From contig NC_087063.1 of NCBI RefSeq assembly GCF_963678635.1, positions 72,563,617-72,627,616 on the forward strand: a DNA stretch of 64,000 nt, written 5' to 3'. This DNA comes from Symsagittifera roscoffensis (Eukaryota > Xenacoelomorpha > Acoela > Convolutidae). Made by a program: the position numbers and the translations under genes. The notes under the pieces were generated by a model, which saw nothing but the letters and a program-made list of their open reading frames with translations, ran no database searches and had not been told where the DNA came from. Below are positions 26,716 to 36,639 of this stretch, one piece after another. The number at the start of each line of letters is the position of its first letter. The first letter of the stretch is position 1.

Positions 26716-26721
26716 TTTATT
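26716..26721 (-). promoter_or_regulatory. AATAAA poly(A) signal
   Basis: AATAAA on the minus strand, about 54 nt after the stop codon at 26775-26777, fits the 3' end of the terminal exon. Confidence 0.5.
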
Positions 26722-26774
26722 TTGTTACACAAAGCACAAGCATATTGATAATATTAATAAATTCCAAATTTCTA

Positions 26775-27129
26775 CTAACTTCTGCTGCTGGAAGATCTTG
26801 AAATGTTGTTGTTTTTTGCTGACGGAGGAGATGTTGGCAATGACCCGTTAGGTGTCATTGTTGTATATTCATTTGTACTTGGCGTGGCGCTGACCCTGGC
26901 AACAAGAGTCTGGAAAACGAACCGCATGGCCTCCTGGTCCCAGTCACAGATCACGTGACCCAGTTGGTTCTGCAGTTGAACTGGCACTATTGGGTTCGAG
27001 TCACTACAATGGTTATTGTTGCAGCTGGCTCTAGAGTGGCTAGAGTGATGAGTTTCTCTTTCTCTGCTCTTGATCTGTTGCAGCACTTTTTCATCCACAA
27101 AAGGGTCAAGAAAGGTCACCACGATATCC
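26775..27129 (-). CDS. terminal exon of an unknown host gene
   Basis: Minus-strand exon entered through a pyrimidine-rich acceptor (TTTTTTCCAG) at 27130, with a second NAG acceptor 26 nt upstream at 27156, so NAG choice is possible. It encodes about 118 residues to tandem TAG TAG. GC is far above the surroundings. The peptide has a folded-looking first part (DIVVTFLDPFVDEKVL, GHVICDWDQEAMRFVF) and a Ser/Asn/Pro-rich tail ending RSSSSRS. AATAAA follows 54 nt after the stop. I do not recognise the family. It is probably the end of the same minus-strand gene as the exons near 30.1-30.4 kb, but that link is inference. Confidence 0.6.
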
Positions 27130-27155
27130 CTGGAAAAAATAGGCACATTTATATC

Positions 27156-28280
27156 CTGGAAAAAAATCGCTGGAGGCGAGGTTGGAACTGAGCTCAACAA
27201 ATGAAAAAATACTTTTTGTTAGTTTTTAGTCTACGCGTAAGAATAATTCATACGAGGAGGTTGTATTAAAGGGCCTTAAGTTTCGTTTCGAGAAAAAATT
27301 AGCTAAAATTGAACCGACCACTTCAGGGGTTAGTTGTCGACCACTACACGACCCATTTGGGACAGACTTTGAACACTATAAAAACTCAAAGGAGATTCAA
27401 TGCGTAGCCATATGGAAGCTCTTCCAGCCATGATTTGGAATCCAAAAAAAAATCAGAAAAGTCTGTGTCAGAAAAACTTAATTTGAGTTGTTTCGCCTTT
27501 CAGACCAACTTTCACGAAACTTAAAAACAAGGCATTTAATGGCACTGAACTTGATGTTAAAAATTAGTTTCAACAGTTTTTGGCACAAATTGAGGATTTT
27601 AATGACCCAGTTAAGTTATTCTTTGATTGTAGTTTCTCGAATTTCTGATATTGTACTCAAAATTACAGCTGAAATCTCTAACTGGCTGAGTACTAAATTA
27701 ATTATCGATTGCCTTGATTTAGATGGCACAACTTTACGGATCACAATTTTATAAATGGTTTTGATCCCTTGTTGCTATTATGTTTTCAAAAGTTGTAAGT
27801 TTCATTTTGATGCGGTAATTGGTTGTCATTGTGGACACCTAAAAAACTAATATCCTTTTTCTTGTCTCGAATTTGATCACCAGTTTTAAGTGTTTGTTGC
27901 TTTTTCTAACTTTTTTTGAGCAAAAAATTTCAGCTCCATCCTGAATTATTTTTAAAAGTTGCTGGTTAACTTTTTTCAGCAAATTAGCGATGTTTTTGCC
28001 GAGCTACTTTTCAATTGGTTAATTTTTCATTCATGACTTAGGAGTATCGAATCATATGCATCGTGTCTGATTTCACAATTCACCGTTTTGTTCATATAAT
28101 CCTCACATAGACTAAATAAAAGGGGTTCAAGTATTGTACCTCTAGTCCTCTAAGGATTGTGACCTGTCTAAAAACGATTTGATCAAAAAAATTGTAATCT
28201 TCGAATGATCAAGAGAAGCACACGCAACAAGAGGCTTATTATCAACTTGTGTTTTGATATTTTTTTGGTGCATATACAAA
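27156..28280. other. probable intron, nothing recognised
   Basis: AT-rich with no repeat or exon I can support; it lies between the terminal exon and the foldback element and is likely intronic if the exons at 30 kb belong to the same gene. Confidence 0.4.
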
Positions 28281-28650
28281 ACAGTCCCATACAAGACAGT
28301 CCAATACAAAATAATCCCAAAAATCATGTAATGGAGGAAAAAAACAGTCCAATACAAAACAGTCCGGTTTAAGGTCGCCTGTGGGCGCGCTGTGCGTGCG
28401 TCGCCGTTTTGCGGCGACAACTGGCTCTAAATTTCTTATTAAGTCCTACCCTCTGTTGGCAAGCTCGCAACACGTTGGCGCGACTGCGGCGGTCTCTATT
28501 TTGCTCATTATGCTGAACAAAACGACAATTCTCGGCTTACCGGCTTGTTAAAACAATTATTGATTGGGACTGTTTTTCGGACTGTTTTGTATCGGACTGA
28601 TTTTTCGTTCATTTTCATACTTTTCAGGACTGTTTTGTTTTGGATTGTTT
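28281..28650. mobile_element. foldback element with GC-rich core
   Basis: The left arm (28281-28372) is built of repeated ACAGTCC-AATACAAAACAGTCC words; the right arm (28566-28650) carries their reverse complement (GGACTGTTTTGTATCGGACTG, AGGACTGTTTTG). Between them is a core much richer in GC than the surroundings, with its own hairpin (GTCGCCG-TTTTG-CGGCGAC). The two arms can pair over most of their length. No coding frame spans it. It fits a non-autonomous foldback or MITE-type transposon. Confidence 0.55.
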
Positions 28651-28941
28651 TGTATGTTTTGTACAGAAAAGATTTTTTCAATAACTTATCTCATCTGTGG
28701 TCGAAAAAATATTGCCGAAATGGAAAATGATGTTTTCTCATTAATCAGAATTTATCAAGGAACTGAATGATTTGTTGATGCGGAATTAAAGAGTTATTGC
28801 TAATGGAGGAGTAACAAATAGTGATCTTTAAATTATGATATCTTCTTTGAAACGTTTTTTTTGAAAAAGTTGTTTTGTTAGCACATTTAAGCCTATCAAG
28901 AAAAATAATGCTAGCGAGATATGCATTAACTATATTTTTTG

Positions 28942-29855
28942 CCAACCCGGGTTGACCCCCAGAAACCGAAAAAGCTTATCTTACAATTCCATGCACAAAA
29001 AATGCTGATCATTCAATTCCATGCATCAAATGTATGGAAAAATGCTATTCATACAATTTTCAGATAAATTTCAAAAAACAAATGAGAAAAGATTCGAACT
29101 AGTTTCTGCGGCTATTTGAACCAAAGAAACAGCCTGGTGATGAAAAACAAAATTATGTTTCTTTTTTCGGAAAAAATGTTTTTCATAGAATTTCCATATG
29201 TGAAGGTTTTATGACTAGCTTTTTTTGATGGCGACAACAAAATTTTTTCCAATTAAATTTAAAATTGCCCCAAAATTTTTTCTGTTTTTTTTTCAACCGC
29301 AAATCGAATTTTGCACTCAAACACACATTTTGCAAAAACAAAATTTGTCTGCATAATGTAGTCCTGGGTACAAAAAAATGGATTTTTTTTCAGCTTCTCT
29401 GGATAACTTTTTCAAACAGGCTAAAAATTCCTATTTGTTTTGTATGGCATGTTTATTTACGCCTGGATCAATGTCTGATAATTTGAAAACTCTAATTTTA
29501 AAAAAGAATCATCTTTCAGCATATCTTTTGGGAAGAGAACTCTTATACAATTCGTAGTTTCCAATGCATTGTAAATGCCAGACGATCAACCCTTTGATGT
29601 CTCTAGTTTGGAGTAAAACATGGTTTTAGTCACTTGTGTTCGGTCATGAACACATCCCAAAATTTCTAAGAAAAATATAACTTCTTGGTTTATGAAAAAA
29701 AGCTTATCCTACAATTTTCATGTATGAAATGAGTTCCTTATCTTAAAGTTTTCATAACATTTTCTGTATCTATGGAATTGCACGAAATTGTATGATAAGC
29801 TATTTTTTATAATTTGAAATTGTAGGACAAGCATTTTTTGTCAACCCGAGAATTT
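28942..29855 (+). repeat. family D repeat, copy 1
   Basis: Bounded by CCAACCCGGGTTGACC on the left and TTGTCAACCCGAG on the right, an inverted-terminal arrangement. The interior has repeated words such as ATTCCATGCA and GCTTATC-TACAATTT. A second copy is at 59170-59945 and an end fragment near 12606. It is non-coding and probably a DNA-transposon derivative. Confidence 0.5.
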
Positions 29856-29949
29856 TGCTATTTATTTGGCCGTGTTTTGAAGTGCCCAAGCTAGTATTTA
29901 AGAAACACAGGAAGATTTATTTCTCTTCAAGCAAGACGTATTAGTAATT

Positions 29950-30052
29950 CATACTGCTTAACAAATATAAAGGAGAAAAATCCCTCTGACTGAGGGTACT
30001 GAACGGAGGGACACTTCGAATGGGCTGGACCCCCAAGAGGGGTAGTCCGCAC
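29950..30052 (-). CDS. possible exon, GC-rich
   Basis: A GC-rich stretch entered by a weak acceptor (GATTTTAG) at 30053. It stays open in the phase left by the exon at 30137, and two other frames are also open in part, so the reading frame is not fixed by the sequence. No family recognised. Confidence 0.3.
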
Positions 30053-30136
30053 CACTGGCCTCCTAAAATCACTACTGATGAGCCACCCTCTGGTGAGTTT
30101 TCTTTTTTGGTTGGGGGTCGGGGTGCTTAAACTTAC

Positions 30137-30191
30137 GTAATTCACTTTGAACTGATCTCAATCTTCCCCCATTTGTCCTCTTGATTTGAAA
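30137..30191 (-). CDS. short internal exon, moderate support
   Basis: A 55-nt minus-strand exon between a TGTTAG acceptor and a strong TAC|GTAAGT donor. Its frame, continuing in phase 0 from the exon at 30282, reads without a stop (start FQIKRTNGGRLRSVQ). The intron separating the two would be about 90 nt. Confidence 0.4.
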
Positions 30192-30281
30192 CTAACAGTT
30201 CAAATGTGCTTCTTGCTGTTTTTCAGACGTATTTAAACAAACTACAAGCCCCCAATTAACTATAGGCGATAGAAGCTTTAC

Positions 30282-30407
30282 TAGCCGGAGTGTATTTCCT
30301 GGGCAGATGGGGACGATGTAGTCGGCATGTCCAATGATCACCAACTTCAGATGAGGAACTGCACTTGATTCTCTGTTGTCATCGGGAGGAAGGAGAGAGT
30401 CTTCAAA
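30282..30407 (-). CDS. internal exon of an unknown host gene
   Basis: A 126-nt exon, exactly 42 codons, phase 0 at both ends, between a GTTTTAG acceptor (with an in-frame TAG in the intron just before it) and a GTAAAG donor. GC is much higher than in the flanks. The peptide contains an acidic linker (LLPPDDNRESS) followed by a hydrophobic, folded-looking stretch (HLKLVIIGHADYIVPICPG). I do not recognise the family with confidence. It belongs to a minus-strand gene whose upstream exons should lie at higher coordinates, possibly beyond the retroelement; if so the element sits in an intron of this gene, in the same orientation. Confidence 0.6.
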
Positions 30408-30432
30408 CTAAAACCGAGATAAGGATTTGGAT

Positions 30433-30697
30433 CAGGTGCCGATCTAGGATTTTCTCGAGGTGGGGGCAGATTTTCAAAAAAATTTTCGAAAACTTTTTCC
30501 ACCTTTTTTTAGGTCGAGCAAATTGATTTAATGAGCTCTCCCAAAGCACTAAAAGACCCTGTTTTGGCTAAATTTTTACGCACTTTTTGATAAGTTTTGA
30601 CCAAAAAATCTTAAAATAGTAAAAAGGGGGACCCTTTGGGTCGGCAAAGGGTCGAATCCCTGAGAAGAAAAAAAGCGTCCCCCTAAATCCGCCCCTG
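30433..30697. mobile_element. hAT-like MITE, short copy
   Basis: Ends are CAGGTGCCGATCTAGG and CCTAAATCCGCCCCTG, imperfect inverted repeats. The flanks are ATTTGGAT and ATTTGGAC, an 8-bp target duplication with one change, as expected for hAT elements. It has an internal deletion relative to 58292-58734 and no coding frame. Confidence 0.75.
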
Positions 30698-32592
30698 ATT
30701 TGGACAGGATGTTATTGTTAACAAACGCCAATACCCCAGTACCAAATACCCAATCTTATATAAAACTAATATAATAATTATTCATACACGAATATTGAGT
30801 CTGATATCGGAGTTCCACCCCTTTTACAAAAGAGATAGAGGGTTGATAACAAATCTTGTTGCACATACCTTGAGTATGAAATGTGTAAAATTGGTAAAAG
30901 TCCTTTAAATTGAAACATTGCAATAAGGTTGAAGATTTTTTTTCAATTATGTAACGAGCACCAGAAACGAACTTAATTCTCTAATTTCAAACAATAGAAA
31001 AATATAGCGATTATCATAAAACCTTGAAAATTACGCCGATGGCAGTGATAATAAAAAACAAAAATGTTACTGAATAAATCAATGAAGCGTATCTGCTATT
31101 GTTTCTTTTTCCCATTTATTTAAATCAACCTTTTCTTTTCAAGCAATTAAGATTCAACGCATGCAACCAGCTTTAGGATCACTTCAGAATTAAGACGTCC
31201 TTGAAAAATTTTATGTATTTATTTGAAAAACTGGAGTTATTCAAAAATATGGAAATAACGAAGCGAAGCTTAAACTCACTTTTATTTTAATTTATGGTCC
31301 AAAAACAAATTGTCGCAAAACAGGGAAACAGGAAAACCAAAATTGAATTTTTCAACCCTAAGTTAACAATCATATCCGATGGCAATGATAACCGGTAGCT
31401 CTGTAAAAAGCATAAATTGTTCAATCAAGGTCATCTAATGTTTTTTCGAAATTGTAGCAAAGGTACGGCGGTTTTTTATCCACGCAAATTCAGGCCGTGA
31501 AAACAAACCTCGTAGCTTTTTCAAGAGGATTTGAGCATCAATGAAAACGTCCAAAAATATTCCTTTCAATAGAGTCAGGATTTGAGCATCAATGAAAAAA
31601 TCTAACAAAGATTCCTTTCAATAGAGTCAGACTATTCATTAACAATTTATAAGGATATTTGCAAAAAGAGCTCTCAGGGCTACTTGCAGAGCTCACAAAC
31701 TCACGTTTTTTGGTTTTTCTTAAGAAATTTTGTCCTTGTTAGAGGGAAGCATTGGTAGGAACCTAAGTTATGCAAATGATTGGAGTGTTGATAGCTCCTT
31801 TCAAAATTGTTGATTGACTTCGGACTGAAGAACTAATGTTATACGTTTATTCTTTTAGGTCGACATTATCTGTCTTTTCCTTCTCTGTATTAAATTTTTT
31901 GAAGAATTTTTGAAACACTACTGAAAAGATTGCTTTTTTTGCACCCCCGCTACCTGCAACTTCGATGTAAATATCGATTTTTATTCTCGCCCTTGTAAAG
32001 ACCGGTCGTTACATCATAAAACTGGTGTTCAAGTAAGATGGAGGGGAAAATATCTGCCTTTTTAAGAGATAACTTGATCTCATGTATTTTTTCCGAGCTG
32101 CATGAAACTATTTGAAGTATAAGCCAGGGAAATGCTCGAAAACAAAGTTTTTTTTATTAAACATTGAAATATTGTTGTTTTCAAAATAAACACATCTTTC
32201 TGTTTAAAATTGCAAAAAAAGTTACTTAAGATTGATTGATGTTTGAACACTCAAATTTCAAGGAACTCCCCAAAAAGTTATGATTTCGACAAAAACTAAG
32301 TTCATGTGAAAATTGTCTAATGCAACGCATTCACGGAAGTTTTTTTACAGTGCCCAGTTTTTAGTTTAACAAGTAATTACATGTAGTATAAAAAATGGAC
32401 TAATACTTCAGTGATCTACATGTCTTACACTGTGCTCGACTGACTGTGGTTGACCATGTTTCGACTATCTTGTTAAAACCAGATATTTTTGGATTTCGTG
32501 TTCGTTTGAAAATTGCTTTTCTTTTGCGCGCGTACAATCGCAAAACTGCAGCTTCTCGTTGCTTAAAATAAAATCAGCAGTCGGGTATCTTG
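30698..32592. other. gene-free stretch with a short tandem duplication
   Basis: AT-rich without supported exons. At 31526-31630 two 51-54 bp units (AGGATTTGAGCATCAATGAAAA ... TCCTTTCAATAGAGTC) lie head to tail. A TTCGAC-type patch lies near 32427-32470. Confidence 0.5.
31526..31630 (+). repeat. two-unit tandem duplication
   Basis: Unit 1 is 31526-31576 and unit 2 is 31577-31630. Starts and ends are identical, and the middle differs by a few bases and a 3-base insertion. Confidence 0.75.
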
Positions 32593-32825
32593 TTGTTCCG
32601 ACTTTCGATACGAAAGTAACGGAATATTTGTGCTCGGGGTGGGTTTTTTTTTCATCAGACAAATTTCGACTTTTTAACTAGCCATTTTTGACGGAATTTT
32701 TTATATCATTCGAAAGGTATTGTTGTCCTGAGCTCAAATTTGAAAAGATATTTCACCTGCGATCCTTTTTTGTAAAGTTACGGGGGTTTAAAGATTGCAA
32801 TTTTGGCCAATTTGGTACAATTAAC
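32593..32825 (-). repeat. family A repeat, left half of a copy split by the retroelement
   Basis: Starts TTGTTCCGACTTTCGATACGAAAGT (the inverted family A end) and runs to ACAATTAAC, where the retroelement begins. The copy resumes at 51684 with TAACGCGCGATAGATTTCGCGC. Comparison with the intact copy at 14083 shows that TAAC was duplicated. Confidence 0.85.
32822..32825. repeat. target-site duplication, left
   Basis: TAAC directly before the left LTR, matching TAAC at 51684-51687. Uninterrupted family A copies have a single TTAACGCGCG here (minus-strand sense). Confidence 0.85.
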
Positions 32826-32957
32826 TGAGTTAGGACTGGAGTGTATAACTCATAGAGTAATTTCGGATAGGGTACACCGTCTGCTCGTCACGCTATCTTA
32901 TTTTCGGCCGGATAGATTCGTGCAACTTCTTAGTCTAATACCAATCCTAATCTTACT

Positions 32958-32963
32958 CTTATA
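32958..32963 (-). promoter_or_regulatory. TATA-like box in LTR
   Basis: TATAAG in element sense, the best TATA match in the LTR; the same site in the 5' LTR is 51406-51411. Its position downstream of the AATAAA suggests a short R region or a different start site, so the assignment is tentative. Confidence 0.35.
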
Positions 32964-33025
32964 CTATCTAGTCTCAGGTTGTTTAACTAGTCTCTGCTAG
33001 GCTCAATAGATCTAGGGTATACTGG

Positions 33026-33031
33026 TTTATT
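33026..33031 (-). promoter_or_regulatory. AATAAA poly(A) signal in LTR
   Basis: AATAAA in element sense (CGCAATAAACC). The same site in the other LTR is 51474-51479. Confidence 0.45.
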
Positions 33032-33287
33032 GCGGTTGCTGAAGTCTTCTTGGAGAGTCAACTAATTTCTAAGTTAAATTCAAATCTCTCTGGTGCTGAA
33101 ATTACAAGTAATTTCAGCACTTACAAATAAGTGGATTGTTAGTTAGATGGATCATGATTGGTTAATATCAAATACTTTACATTGGTAAAATATCTAATTT
33201 ATCCAATCATAAAATGTAGTTTAGATCAGGTTCCACCCATCCGGGTTTTACAGAGTTTTTTGGAATAGTTTTTCTGCAATTCGAAGG

Positions 33288-33491
33288 ATGGATGATGGAC
33301 GTTGGTTTCTGGCGAACATCATATTTCTTCTGGGTTCTCTTGTTAGAGAAGTTCCAGGTTCGATCGTTGTGTCATCTCATGACAACGACTGGGTCTTTGC
33401 AACAAACTCAAATCTGATTTCAGAATGGTTGGCTATGTCAGGTTTTTCTGTTTCATTGATGAGAACTTCTTTGTGTTTTGATCTTGTCTAG
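33288..33491 (+). CDS. antisense ORF near the 3' LTR, unproven
   Basis: A plus-strand frame of 67 codons starting ATGGATGATGGACG, antisense to the element. The codon mix and GC are coding-like (LGSLVREVPGSIVVSSHDND) and unlike the T/G-rich complement of the element's other genes. It overlaps the next plus frame by 14 nt in a different phase, so splicing or a frame shift would be needed to join them. It could be a captured host fragment or an antisense gene. No family recognised. Confidence 0.3.
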   Translation: MDDGRWFLANIIFLLGSLVREVPGSIVVSSHDNDWVFATNSNLISEWLAMSGFSVSLMRTSLCFDLV

Positions 33492-33765
33492 GAATGACGT
33501 GGAGATTGTGCGTGGAGGGGATGCCTGGTTACTCGGATCTGTACGTATACTTGAACATCGAGGTGGTCATTGGTCTAGTTCAATGAAGTCCTTTTCTGCG
33601 AAGTCAAGTCGTACTCTAAATCCTTTGAGTTGTGATTGTGAGCGGCAGATTGATTGTAGGTGGCCATTCTTTCTCGAGTGTAGTGGGATCGTTTTGTCTT
33701 TGGATGTTCGTCCTTGGTGTTGTATTCTGATCTATGTATTGCATAATGTAATTTACATTTTATAA
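33478..33765 (+). CDS. second antisense frame, unproven
   Basis: A plus-strand frame of about 95 codons without ATG at its start (TTG), with coding-like content (SRNDVEIVRGGDAWLLGSVR, Cys-rich middle CDCERQIDC). It ends in a hydrophobic tail. A GTTTTT or similar donor upstream could link it to 33288-33491. Low confidence. Confidence 0.28.
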   Translation: MILSRNDVEIVRGGDAWLLGSVRILEHRGGHWSSSMKSFSAKSSRTLNPLSCDCERQIDCRWPFFLECSGIVLSLDVRPWCCILIYVLHNVIYIL

Positions 33766-34821
33766 AATTTTTATTAGTTTAATATTTTTTAATTATGATT
33801 TTAGTTAGTTGTTTTCACAAAAGCTTTTTGTTTTAGTTCAGTTATTTTGAAGAGTTACTCACCCTTGAGTAGCTCTAATTAAAAATAGGAGTGTGGTCAC
33901 AAAGCGTGGATATAGCACGGTGGGTTAGTCCGGCTATAGAGCATGCTCAGGACGTCCTCTTCTGGTGGGTTAGGCCAGGAGTGGGAGTATGATTGCATGC
34001 GGTTTTTGTGAGAGGTCCTGTTATGTGACAACGTTTTATGTTGGGTTTGTTGTAGTTTTTCTTATGTTTTGTTGGTTGTGTCCTTTTTTCAAAAATCAAA
34101 TTGTTTGTGGTATGGGTTTGTCTTTCGACTTTTTTGTGTTTTATTATTTCTTTCTTAGACTTTATAATAGTCTTCAAAAGAATAAATTATCCAGTTTTAA
34201 ACTGGGTTAATCCGGTTTGGGTACCGTTGGTTTCCTTTTCTTAGTCATGCTGTTATGCTATGTGTTGTGGTGTTTAGTAAGCTGCATTGGTTAGTTTTGT
34301 TTAGTATATAATTCCTTTCCAACCGGGTTAAAGGAAAGTTTGAAACTTGTTATCGTGTGTTAGAGTTGTTGAGTGTGAAAGCTTGAAACTGAAATTCATT
34401 ATTTTAAACAATTCTTCGTGGGCGAGCTGTGCGAGTGTGGATAGAATCTTTGTGCGAATGAATTGAAATATCAAAAGGTTAGTACTGCATTTGATTCTTA
34501 TTAATTTACTACATAGAATTTCAATTTTACTGCTAGTTGTTGGGGAAAATTAAGTTACAAATTTTCATCATTATTAGATTTACTGCATTTGGGAAAAAAT
34601 TTATAAATTAAATTATTGCATTGGTATTATTTTTATTTAATTATTTGGTGCAAAAAATTAATAGAGTTTTAAACAGTTTTTGAAGAAGTTTGCTATTTTT
34701 TATTTTTCTTTTGTGAATTTTTCAGATGATCGTTGGATGAAGGCTAAAATGCTAAATAAGACGTGGATAAAGAATGGTGAGTTTCTAATATTTTAATTAG
34801 TTAGTTATATCTATAATTCAT

Positions 34822-34830
34822 ACTTACCTG
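34822..34830 (-). promoter_or_regulatory. consensus 5' splice site after the 602-aa ORF
   Basis: CAG|GTAAGT in element sense begins directly after the TAA stop of the 602-aa ORF, a full match to the metazoan donor consensus. An acceptor should lie in the 3' region; none stands out. Confidence 0.45.
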
Positions 34831-36639
34831 TTAGTCGTCAGGGAAGAAACCGTGGGGGAAGATGTCGTGGATGAGATCGGAAGTTGTTAGTAGTTTAGCT
34901 AAAATGCGGATGATATTTTTAGTTTGAAGCAGTGGCCAAAGCAATTGAAGTGCTTTAATGGTGGTTAGTTCTTCAGTGCCAACTGCAAACTCATAAGGTG
35001 TGTTTTGGATTAGATTATATAATTTGTGATTGAATTTAGTGTTGTGGATGAATTCTAAAATGGGGATTTCTATAGGTTGAACAAATTCGTGTGGGATAAG
35101 GAAGGGTCGGGATTCTTCTGCATTGAAGGTCTTGGTGATTTGACAAAAAATATACATTTGGGTTATGGGATCATAATTTCGAAGAATACCATGAAGGTTA
35201 GTATCTTTAATGCAATATGTGAAGTTAAGAAAGAATGGTGAGGTGTATTTGGAATTGATGAATTGAAAACGATGGTGTGGTTGTCTGGAGGGAGTGTGTA
35301 GATCGAAGTGATTTTGGATGAAACGATAATATGTATATGTGTGTGTTTGTTTAGTGCGCAACATAATATCGTGTGAGCAGTGCAAATCTCTTTCATGTGG
35401 TGCAAGGAAATGAAAGGTTAGTGAAAATGTTTGGAAGCGTTCTTTAAAACTTTCGTAGGCTTGTGTGTCTGTTAGTGCTTCTGAAATAATGTGGTCAAAC
35501 TTGCGATCGAAGATATTTAGTGTAAATACATATGGTGTTTTAATGAAAAATTTCTCGGTGATTTGTGGGTTAGCGAAGCGATCGTCGTCTAAGAATTGAT
35601 CTTGGTTAGCTCTGATGATGTTATGATCGTAATATTCTAGTGTATATTCATTAGCTCGGGGTGCAGTGTGTGTTTTTAGTGATTTTTTATATCCAATGTA
35701 GGTAAATTGTCTAGATGTTAGTGGTGTGGTGAGTCGATATAGCATGTTTTTATTTCGTTCTATATCGATGTGAGTGTTAGATAAGGGTAAGCAAAGGGGA
35801 TTAGTAAAATGATAATATGAGGTCCAAGAAAGAGTAGGCATTAAAACGTATTCGTCTACAAAGTTACGTGTCTCGTTAGTGTCGTGAGAGGTGTTTAAGG
35901 TGTATTGTGGAAATGAGGGTAAGGTGATAGCTAAAAATTCTTTTGTATTAGTGTGATTTGGGTGATTTATATATTCACGGGCTGTTCCTGGTTTTGCTGG
36001 GAAAGGATGGTTGGGGAACTTTCTTTTAAAAGTGCGGTAAGCTCTATTAGTGCTGAGTGAAGATTCAGTAGATGTGGATGATGGTGCTAATGATTCGGTA
36101 TAAAATGAAGAGGGTGTAGGGGTAGGAGGGTTGGATGAATCTATTGTGGATGAAATGTGGTTTATGGTGGGGGTGTCAAGGTGGTAGGGTTGTTGTTGTA
36201 ATGTAATAAAATTATCTAGTTCTGGGGAGATTTGGGGGGTATCTGGAGAATTGGATGATCGGTCTGAATGATATGAAGAATAGGTTGGAGTGACTTGGGA
36301 AGCATAAGAGGGTGTAGAATTGGTGGGGACAGGGTTATTTGGTGTCATTGGTTGAAAAGGGGGTTGGGAAAAAATTGAGGGGTTTGTGGGAAAATTATTG
36401 GATGGAGATGGTTCAGAGTCGGCAAATTCATCGGGGGTTTCAATATTCGGGTTATTGAGTTGTGATGTGGAGTATAAAACTGAGATGTGTGAATTAGTAT
36501 CGGAATTCATGCCTGATGTTACATTACTGGTTGGGAAATCGGGTGGCGGGAAAGCAAAAAGTGGTATTATAGTAATGGGAGTAGTGAGGTTGGTTGGGTG
36601 GGAATTTGAACGGTGTAGGGATCCAAGTTGTCGGCTCAT
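34831..36639 (-). CDS. 602-aa ORF of unknown function
   Basis: Intact frame from ATG at 36639 to TAA at 34831. The first ~200 residues are Pro/Ser/Thr/Asn-rich and look disordered. From about residue 200 a basic patch (RAYRTFKRKF) leads into ~400 residues with a folded, aromatic-rich pattern (many Phe, Tyr, His). No signal peptide or long membrane segment is seen, so a cytosolic or nuclear role is likelier than a surface one. Its ATG overlaps the stop of the env-tail ORF as ATGA, an arrangement that in other systems allows termination-reinitiation. It ends against a consensus splice donor. I recognise no domain. Length and preservation argue for selection; typical gypsy elements have nothing here. 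Confidence 0.75.
   Translation of the reverse strand: MSRQLGSLHRSNSHPTNLTTPITIIPLFAFPPPDFPTSNVTSGMNSDTNSHISVLYSTSQLNNPNIETPDEFADSEPSPSNNFPTNPSIFSQPPFQPMTPNNPVPTNSTPSYASQVTPTYSSYHSDRSSNSPDTPQISPELDNFITLQQQPYHLDTPTINHISSTIDSSNPPTPTPSSFYTESLAPSSTSTESSLSTNRAYRTFKRKFPNHPFPAKPGTAREYINHPNHTNTKEFLAITLPSFPQYTLNTSHDTNETRNFVDEYVLMPTLSWTSYYHFTNPLCLPLSNTHIDIERNKNMLYRLTTPLTSRQFTYIGYKKSLKTHTAPRANEYTLEYYDHNIIRANQDQFLDDDRFANPQITEKFFIKTPYVFTLNIFDRKFDHIISEALTDTQAYESFKERFQTFSLTFHFLAPHERDLHCSHDIMLRTKQTHTYTYYRFIQNHFDLHTPSRQPHHRFQFINSKYTSPFFLNFTYCIKDTNLHGILRNYDPITQMYIFCQITKTFNAEESRPFLIPHEFVQPIEIPILEFIHNTKFNHKLYNLIQNTPYEFAVGTEELTTIKALQLLWPLLQTKNIIRILAKLLTTSDLIHDIFPHGFFPDD

Larger units (their letters stand above)
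32826..33235 (-). repeat. 3' LTR (left in the window)
   Basis: 410 bp, TG at the left end and CA at the right end, with no difference from 51274-51683 on reading. In element sense it has a CCAAT box and an ATTGG near its start, an AATAAA (33026-33031), a TATAAG (32958-32963), and a perfect 13-bp inverted repeat with a 2-nt spacer (33093-33120). Confidence 0.95.
33236..34827. other. 3' region of the retroelement
   Basis: About 1.6 kb between the 602-aa ORF and the 3' LTR. A purine stretch GGATGGG in element sense directly abuts the LTR and is the best polypurine-tract candidate, though short and interrupted. The palindrome CCAGTTTTAAACTGG lies near 34192. On the plus strand two coding-like frames (33288-33491, 33478-33765) and a 52-nt segment with exon borders (34727-34778) are seen. 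On the minus strand only an A-, T- and K-rich frame at 33947-34177 is open, without ATG. Confidence 0.5.

Noticed and set aside
28142-28420. 92-codon minus ORF and the plus ORFs at 28545-28770 rich in TVLYWTV-like repeats
   Set aside because: They are translations of the foldback-arm repeats, not genes.
32803-33000. 65-codon plus frame in the left LTR, repeated in the right LTR at 51221-51448
   Set aside because: It lies wholly in LTR sequence and is antisense to the element; it is duplicated only because the LTRs match.
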